Shown: positions 51,894 to 56,851 of the stretch, one piece after another
Numbering within the stretch: position 1 is the stretch's first letter
Layout of the letters: every line of letters begins with the position of its first letter
NCBI GenBank assembly: GCA_002784145.1
Contig: PFKE01000081.1
Location: 1 to 56,851 of the forward strand
Direction of reading: 5' to 3'
DNA: 56,851 bases
From: Flavobacteriaceae bacterium CG_4_10_14_3_um_filter_33_47
GTDB lineage: Bacteria; Bacteroidota; Bacteroidia; Flavobacteriales; Flavobacteriaceae
Translations under genes and position numbers: made by a program
The notes under the pieces: model-generated
What the model was told of the DNA's origin: nothing
What the model saw: only the letters and a program-made list of their open reading frames with translations
Databases searched by the model: none

Positions 51894-52406
51894 ATGATTT
51901 ACAGGTTTAGAGTTATTCTTGACAATGATACGGATGAAGATGTGTTTCGTGATTTAGAAATAAAAGAAACAGATACCTTAGAAGATTTACATAATGCCAT
52001 TACCCAATCTTTTGGATTTGACGGCACTGAGATGGCATCATTTTACGCAAGTGATGAACAATGGAACCAAGGTGAAGAAATTTCGTTGTTTGATTTGAGC
52101 GAGGATGCTTCTGTTAAATTAATGAACGAAACTTCCATAAACAGTATGGTTTATGAAATGCAACCCAAGCTTATCTATGTTTATGATTTTTTTAATTTAT
52201 GGACCTTTTTTGTTGAATTAGCCGAAATTGTTGATGAAGTTGACGGCAATACCTATCCCAATTTAATATTCTCGAAAGGACAAATTCCAGATGTTGCTCC
52301 TGAAAAATTCTTTGAATCTGAAGATTTAGATGATTACAATGAATTTGAAGACGATTTAGATATAGACGATTACGAGAATTTGGATTTTGATGAAAACTGG
52401 AATTAA
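51894..52406 (+). CDS. pRiA4b ORF-3 family protein (IS1096 passenger TnpR-like name)
   Basis: A 170-residue acidic protein of the PRiA4_ORF3 fold (PF07929): MIYRFRVILDNDTDEDVFRDLEI, DTLEDLHNAITQSFGFDGTE, EQWNQGEEISLFDL and YVYDFFNLWTFFVELAEI are family landmarks. The tail is a run of Asp/Glu (EDLDDYNEFEDDLDIDDYE). The biochemical role is unknown. Despite the family name, no transposase or recombinase is near, so mobility is not implied. Confidence 0.85.
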   Translation: MIYRFRVILDNDTDEDVFRDLEIKETDTLEDLHNAITQSFGFDGTEMASFYASDEQWNQGEEISLFDLSEDASVKLMNETSINSMVYEMQPKLIYVYDFFNLWTFFVELAEIVDEVDGNTYPNLIFSKGQIPDVAPEKFFESEDLDDYNEFEDDLDIDDYENLDFDENWN

Positions 52407-52415
52407 GCCATTCAT

Positions 52416-53471
52416 TTAAAATTTTGGATTAACATTTTCATAGTTTCTCAACACATACGCCAAGGCATTTTTAATAATATCGCCCATAGATTTACATCGC
52501 TTAAACTTAACATCAAGAGTATATTCGTATATTTTTGACTTTAATAAATCAATATTCTCTTTGGTTGAAATAGTGTCGTTCGCCATACATTCCATCAACC
52601 GCTCTATCCGGTCGTGATAGCTCTTAAATCGCTTTGCAATAATGGAACGCTCTTCAATTTTATATTGATCAATGGATAACTTTTGAAAACTATCGGTCAC
52701 TAATTTTACCATCGTAAAATTTTCTTTAAAAAATTGAGGACGATAAATGTTAATTTTACCTTCATAAGATTGTTGATCAAAATCAATAGCCCTAATTCTA
52801 TACACTACTTGGTCAAAATCATGCGTAGGCACAATAACGTAGTTGTAAGAACGCATATCGCCCAATAACCTAATCATACAGCGTTCATTAAACTTTACAA
52901 ACTCTTTAGCTATTTGAGATTTTTCAGATTTAGAGCATTTTGGCAACATATTTTTAATAAAATCGTCCCCAGGAATTCCAGAAATATGTTCTTCTATTAA
53001 GGTGTCTTTATACACCAAAAAATTCAAATTATAAGGCGATAACATATGTTCCAATTCCAACCCATAAACACGCGAAGCATCGGCTCTTTTAATATAAAAA
53101 TAAGTGAAGTTATCATTTAAAATATTCCTGACTTTAATTCTGAATGGTTTGGAATTTCCAAACGTACAATAATCTATGGCATCAACATTTAAAAACGGAA
53201 TAGAACTTTCATTCCCGTCAGAATGTAAAATAGTATACACTTTTTTAAGACTTAAATCTATTTCTTCCCGTTCAAACTCACTGTAATAAACACGAATCCA
53301 AAGCGTATCATTCTCAAATGCATCATAAACTGTTATGGAACCTTGAAATCTTAGTAAATCTTCATAAAATATAGGAAGCTTTATATTTCTGTTATATTCT
53401 GAAAGATAATCATGCAACGTATCATTTACAGGATAAGAAGGTTTCTTCTTTGAAATTTTTAAATCTTCCAT
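52416..53471 (-). CDS. Conserved hypothetical protein with a kinase-like catalytic core
   Basis: A 351-residue protein whose family I do not recognise. The middle part reads like an aminoglycoside-kinase/HipA-like fold: LIEEHISGIPGDDFI (hinge), RLLGDMRSYNYVIVP (Asp and Asn in catalytic-loop spacing) and RIRAIDFDQQSYEG (metal-binding DFD). The N-terminal 130 residues look beta-rich (DTLWIRVYYSEFE, PFRIKVRNIL). No signal peptide or membrane helix is seen. It is convergent with the previous gene. Kinase activity is an inference from motif spacing only. Confidence 0.6.
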   Translation of the reverse strand: MEDLKISKKKPSYPVNDTLHDYLSEYNRNIKLPIFYEDLLRFQGSITVYDAFENDTLWIRVYYSEFEREEIDLSLKKVYTILHSDGNESSIPFLNVDAIDYCTFGNSKPFRIKVRNILNDNFTYFYIKRADASRVYGLELEHMLSPYNLNFLVYKDTLIEEHISGIPGDDFIKNMLPKCSKSEKSQIAKEFVKFNERCMIRLLGDMRSYNYVIVPTHDFDQVVYRIRAIDFDQQSYEGKINIYRPQFFKENFTMVKLVTDSFQKLSIDQYKIEERSIIAKRFKSYHDRIERLMECMANDTISTKENIDLLKSKIYEYTLDVKFKRCKSMGDIIKNALAYVLRNYENVNPKF

Positions 53472-53587
53472 TTATAATTAAAATTTAAAGCTTATTTTTT
53501 AAATACATTTGTAACAAATTTAAGCAACTATCGTCATATTTTTAACTAACCCGTTGATTTTAGCTCAACGAAAAAAAATATAATACT

Positions 53588-54484
53588 TTGGAGTCTATCC
53601 TTACCATCAACAATCTAACAAAAAAATTTGGTTATTTAACAGCTGTAAAAGATTTAACCTTTACCATTAACAAAGGTAATGTTTATGGCATTTTAGGACC
53701 CAACGGAAGCGGCAAATCAACAACCCTTGGAGTTGTTCTAAACGTTGTCAATAAAACATCAGGCTCTTTTCATTGGTTTGATGGCAATACTTCTACACAT
53801 AATGCTTTAAAAAAAGTGGGTGCCATTATTGAAAGGCCTAACTTTTACCCATATATGACGGCTTATCAAAACTTGAAATTGGTTTGCAAAATTAAAGAGG
53901 TTGATTACAGCAAAATTGAAGAAAAATTGGAGTTGGTTGAATTATTGGATAGAAAAGACAGTAAATTCAGCACCTTTTCTTTAGGAATGAAGCAACGTTT
54001 AGCCATTGCTTCTGCCCTGTTGAATGATCCAGAAATTTTAATTTTAGACGAACCAACCAATGGTTTAGATCCTAAAGGCATTCATCAAATTAGAGAAATT
54101 ATAAAAGAAATTGCCAGTACAGGCACTACTATTTTGTTGGCGTCTCATTTGCTGGATGAAGTGGAAAAAGTCTGCACACATGTTGTGGTATTACGTAAAG
54201 GTGAAAAACTGTACTCTGGAAGAGTTGATGAAATGATTTCAAGTTATGGTTTTTTTGAATTGAAATGCCATAGGCAAGAAGAACTTGTTGCGTTTTTAGA
54301 AAGCCACACGTCTTTTGGAAAAGTTATCCAAAAAGACCATTTGATAACTGCGTTTTTAAATGAACCATTAGAATCTGCCGCTTTTAATAAATTATTGTTT
54401 GAAAAAGGCTTTACATTATCGCACTTAGTTCAGCGCAAAGAAAGTTTAGAAGAGCAATTCTTAACACTAACCAACAACCAATAA
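53588..54484 (+). CDS. ABC transporter ATP-binding protein
   Basis: A 298-residue ABC ATPase of the ABC-2 exporter type. Walker A is GPNGSGKST (about residue 38), the Q-loop is in IIERPNFYPYM, the signature is FSLGMKQRLAIASAL, Walker B is ILILDEPTNGLDP and the switch His is in LLASHLLDEVEKV. The C-terminal 80 residues form the extra domain usual in this group. The start is TTG 53588 (MESILTINNL); no in-frame ATG fits. The permease follows after 99 bp that contain a heptamer array. Confidence 0.93.
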   Translation: MESILTINNLTKKFGYLTAVKDLTFTINKGNVYGILGPNGSGKSTTLGVVLNVVNKTSGSFHWFDGNTSTHNALKKVGAIIERPNFYPYMTAYQNLKLVCKIKEVDYSKIEEKLELVELLDRKDSKFSTFSLGMKQRLAIASALLNDPEILILDEPTNGLDPKGIHQIREIIKEIASTGTTILLASHLLDEVEKVCTHVVVLRKGEKLYSGRVDEMISSYGFFELKCHRQEELVAFLESHTSFGKVIQKDHLITAFLNEPLESAAFNKLLFEKGFTLSHLVQRKESLEEQFLTLTNNQ

Positions 54485-54529
54485 CCTAGAAATTTGTTGA
54501 ATCGATTAGTGTTGATTCGTTTAAACACT

Positions 54530-54571
54530 AAAACCTGAAACTAGAAACTAGAAACTAGAAACTAGAAACCT
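54530..54571. repeat. 7-bp repeat array (GAAACTA)
   Basis: AAAACCT, four perfect GAAACTA units and GAAACCT follow each other without gaps, just before the permease start codon. A small hairpin (AGTGTT/AACACT, 54508-54529) precedes it. Confidence 0.8.
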
Positions 54572-54583
54572 AAAACAAAAAAA

Positions 54584-55414
54584 ATGTACCGATTACTCAA
54601 TATAGAAATTCAAAAACTATTGCATAACAGAGCAAGTAAAATTTTAATCATTGCTTATTTTGTACTCCTTACCTCAATTGCACTCATAGCAGCAATTAAG
54701 TTTGATATTGGCCCCATAAAATTTCATTTAGCAGAAATGGGCATTTTTAATTTTCCGTACATCTGGCATTTCAACACTTATTTTGCTGCCATTTTTAAAT
54801 TGTTCTTAGCCATTATTATAGTCTCCATGATGGCCAATGAGTACAGTAATAAAACACTCAAACAAAACTTAATAGACGGGTTGAGCAAGAAAGAATTTAT
54901 TTTATCTAAATTCTACACCGTCATTTTATTTTCTTTGATTTCAACTATATTTATTTTTGTTGTTTCGTTAATTCTTGGTTTATCGTTTTCTAATTATACA
55001 GAGCTGAGCATTATATTTTCAGACCTGGAATTTATTTTGGCGTTTTTTGTTAAGCTTATAGGTTTCTTCTCGTTTTGTTTGTTTTTAGGTATTTTGGTAA
55101 AACGTTCTGCATTTGCCTTAGGGTTTTTATTTGTGTGGCAATTTATTGAAGGCATTGCTTTTGGGTTATTAAGGTGGCAAACAGATGCCGATATAGCAAC
55201 TGATGTGATGCGCTTTTTTCCATTAAATGCCATGTCAAACTTAATTAAGCAACCTTTTTCACGTTTAAGTGCTGTACAATCTGTAGCAAATCAAGTGGGT
55301 GAAAAATTCGATTTTGACTATGCAGTTCATTGGTATGAAATTTTAATTGTTTTAGGATGGACTGCTGTATTTATCTTTTTATCGTACAGATTATTAAAAA
55401 TGCGTGATTTATAA
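54584..55414 (+). CDS. ABC-2 type transporter permease
   Basis: A 276-residue membrane protein, partner of the ATPase upstream. Six helices are seen, among them ILIIAYFVLLTSIALIAAI, LFLAIIIVSMMANEYSN, LFSLISTIFIFVVSLILGL and ILIVLGWTAVFIFLSYRLL. MMANEYSNKTLKQNLIDGLSKKEF is the coupling segment of ABC-2/NatB-type permeases. The exported substrate is unknown. The stop codon overlaps the region of the next gene's promoter. Confidence 0.88.
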   Translation: MYRLLNIEIQKLLHNRASKILIIAYFVLLTSIALIAAIKFDIGPIKFHLAEMGIFNFPYIWHFNTYFAAIFKLFLAIIIVSMMANEYSNKTLKQNLIDGLSKKEFILSKFYTVILFSLISTIFIFVVSLILGLSFSNYTELSIIFSDLEFILAFFVKLIGFFSFCLFLGILVKRSAFALGFLFVWQFIEGIAFGLLRWQTDADIATDVMRFFPLNAMSNLIKQPFSRLSAVQSVANQVGEKFDFDYAVHWYEILIVLGWTAVFIFLSYRLLKMRDL

Positions 55415-55422
55415 TATCTTTG
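55415..55422 (+). promoter_or_regulatory. -7 box of the T9SS cargo gene
   Basis: TATCTTTG, a perfect TAnnTTTG, right after the permease stop. The expected start is at about 55429, which favours ATG 55441 over ATG 55429. Confidence 0.55.
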
Positions 55423-55440
55423 GTAGCTATGCTACAGAAG

Positions 55441-56851
55441 ATGAAAAAAATCACATTATTAGTTATTCTCCTATTTATAGGCTTTAAATCATTTAGCCAA
55501 AGCGAAGCTGCTAATTGGTATTTTGGCTTTGGTGGTGGCATTCGCTTTAATCAAATCGCAAATAATATAACCTCTTTAAATGACGGCCAATTATTTACCA
55601 ACGAAGGCTGCGCATCTATTTCCGATGATACCGGAGGTTTGTTATTCTACACCGACGGAACTTCTGTTTGGAATAGAAATCACAATGTGATGCCTAACGG
55701 ATTTGGTTTATTTGGTGATTCATCAAGTACCCAATCTGCCATTATTGTTCCAAAACCGAATGATCCCGATAAATATTATGTTTTTACAGTAGATATTAAC
55801 AATCGGCAAAATGGTGTAACTCGTGGTTTAAATTATTCTGAAATTGATATCACTTTAGATGGTGGTTTGGGAGATGTAACCAATAACAAAAATGTAAATT
55901 TACTTCAACAGAGTTCAGAAAAAATAACTGCCGTTTTAAAAGATTGTATTTCAAAATCTATTTGGGTGGTAGCATTCTCTTCAACCAATGGCATTAACGG
56001 CGATTTTAATACCTTCCATGCTTTTGAAGTTGATAATATTGGGATAAATCCTGTTTCTGTAAAATCACCATTTAATCTGTCTGTTCAAGATGCTAGGGGC
56101 TATTTAAAACTCTCGCCAGATGGTACTAAAATGGCTTCTGCCAACGTTAGAAATGGTTTGTATTTATATGATTTTGATACCCAAACTGGAGTGGTTAGCA
56201 ACCAATTGCCTATAGAAATTCAAGGAAATAGTATCAATCCTTATGGGATTGAGTTTTCACCAAATAGCCAACTTCTATACGTACATGCATCAAACGATTT
56301 CTTTAGTCCAGGGAGTAATGCAGATCAAAATCCATCCAATCATACCTCAACGTTATTACAATATAATTTATTAGCAGCAGACATTGAAGGGTCAAGTATC
56401 GTTATTGATAACAGAAATCTGTATAGAGGTGGATTACAACTAGGTCCTAACGGAAAAATATATAGAGCTTTAAGCGCAACCTATAACCAAGGCTTACCTT
56501 TCCTTGGAATTATTAATAATCCAGACAATATAGGTCTGGCTAGTAATTATGTGCACAATGCCATTAATTTAGCTCCTAACGAATCTTCTCAAGGCTTACC
56601 TCCTTTTATAGCTTCATTTTTCAACACTCAAATTGATATTATAAAAAATGGTGAAAGTAGCATTAATTTAGAACTTTGTGATGGCGACATTTACAAGCTA
56701 TCTTCTGAAAATATTCCTGGCGCTACCTATATTTGGACCCAAGACGGAAACCCATTACCAGAAACAACCTATGACCTTGAGATTTCTCAACAAGGCCATT
56801 ATGAAGTTTTTATTAACCCAAATAATGGCGATTGTGCTATTGAAGGTCAAG
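55441..56851 (+). CDS. Large secreted protein, likely T9SS / gliding-motility-associated cargo (3' end outside window)
   Basis: This gene is missing from the ORF track because it is open to the right edge. The first 470 residues are visible. A signal peptide (KKITLLVILLFIGFKSFSQ) is followed by a beta-propeller-like region: ANWYFGFGGGIRFN, FYTDGTSVWNRNHNVMPNG, GYLKLSPDGTKMASAN, YGIEFSPNSQLLYVHAS and LQLGPNGKIYRALS. Then a PKD/Ig-like domain begins (NLELCDGDIYKLSSENIPGA, YIWTQDGNPLPE). This order is typical of flavobacterial proteins ending in a gliding-motility-associated type B sorting domain; that end is not visible, so secretion route is an inference. Confidence 0.85.
   Translation, partial: MKKITLLVILLFIGFKSFSQSEAANWYFGFGGGIRFNQIANNITSLNDGQLFTNEGCASISDDTGGLLFYTDGTSVWNRNHNVMPNGFGLFGDSSSTQSAIIVPKPNDPDKYYVFTVDINNRQNGVTRGLNYSEIDITLDGGLGDVTNNKNVNLLQQSSEKITAVLKDCISKSIWVVAFSSTNGINGDFNTFHAFEVDNIGINPVSVKSPFNLSVQDARGYLKLSPDGTKMASANVRNGLYLYDFDTQTGVVSNQLPIEIQGNSINPYGIEFSPNSQLLYVHASNDFFSPGSNADQNPSNHTSTLLQYNLLAADIEGSSIVIDNRNLYRGGLQLGPNGKIYRALSATYNQGLPFLGIINNPDNIGLASNYVHNAINLAPNESSQGLPPFIASFFNTQIDIIKNGESSINLELCDGDIYKLSSENIPGATYIWTQDGNPLPETTYDLEISQQGHYEVFINPNNGDCAIEGQ

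Noticed and set aside
51894-52406. Mobile element suggested by the name IS1096 passenger / pRiA4b ORF-3
   Set aside because: The name is historic. There is no transposase, inverted repeat or target duplication around the gene.
49292-54571. CRISPR arrays suggested by clustered repeats
   Set aside because: The repeats are 7 bp with no spacers and no cas genes are present.

Overview
The window looks like chromosome of a pigmented member of the Flavobacteriaceae (Bacteroidota). The evidence is AT-rich DNA, promoter -7 boxes of the TAnnTTTG type, few Shine-Dalgarno sequences, a tmRNA with the tag GENNYALAA, a large secreted protein of the gliding/T9SS kind at the right edge, flavobacterial families such as DUF5606, and a zeaxanthin-type carotenoid cluster. 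Genus cannot be fixed from sequence reading alone.

Layout. 1-2.0 kb: potassium uptake (TrkH end, TrkA) and a CIA30 protein. 2.0-13.3 kb: mixed housekeeping and envelope genes: a PLP cysteine-synthase-like enzyme, a LolC/E-type permease, a NamZ-type muramidase with a serine hydrolase, a GDPD lipoprotein, a sterol-desaturase-like hydroxylase, a YkgJ protein, a methyltransferase, an amidohydrolase and a TonB-receptor-like barrel. 13.3-25.1 kb: a 1006-residue TPR protein, then ftsE heading an overlapping methyltransferase/glycosyltransferase operon, faced by a minus-strand surface-polysaccharide block (GT4, phosphoethanolamine transferase, two paralogous flippases). 25.3-30.7 kb: typA with two small-transporter-like genes, kdsA, an outer-membrane protein, DUF1801. 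30.8-33.4 kb: two membrane proteins, a winged-helix regulator and creD, with the same dyad in front of both transcription units. 33.6-36.2 kb: a saccharopine-dehydrogenase-like gene, a structured RNA candidate, ssrA (tmRNA), about 0.66 kb of decayed DNA, and tRNA-Leu(GAG). 36.3-41.2 kb: a CarH-like B12-binding MerR regulator followed by crtI, crtB, crtZ and crtY. 41.2-45.0 kb: TlpA thioredoxin, DUF5606, def, ruvX, a small secreted protein, dapD. 45.1-48.7 kb: LPS genes (CDP-glycerol-type transferase, GT2, Kdo/heptose-kinase-like, rhamnosyltransferase-like). 48.7-56.9 kb: TsaC/Sua5, CCA-adding-like enzyme, ctaA, a pRiA4b ORF-3-like protein, a kinase-like unknown, an ABC exporter and the start of a T9SS cargo protein.

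The main themes are envelope building (lipid A/Kdo/core/O-antigen, lipoprotein release, peptidoglycan turnover) and pigment synthesis under a probable B12/light regulator. No insertion sequence, CRISPR array or intact mobile element is visible. The most unusual signals are: (1) the duplicated TACTTTG-N5-CAAAGTA operator of the regulator/CreD module; (2) six intergenic arrays of 7-bp repeats, each with its own unit sequence; (3) a promoter-driven structured RNA with competing stems directly before ssrA; and (4) a frameshifted AbiEii-like toxin remnant directly after ssrA. All functions are read from sequence motifs and family knowledge; no search was run.
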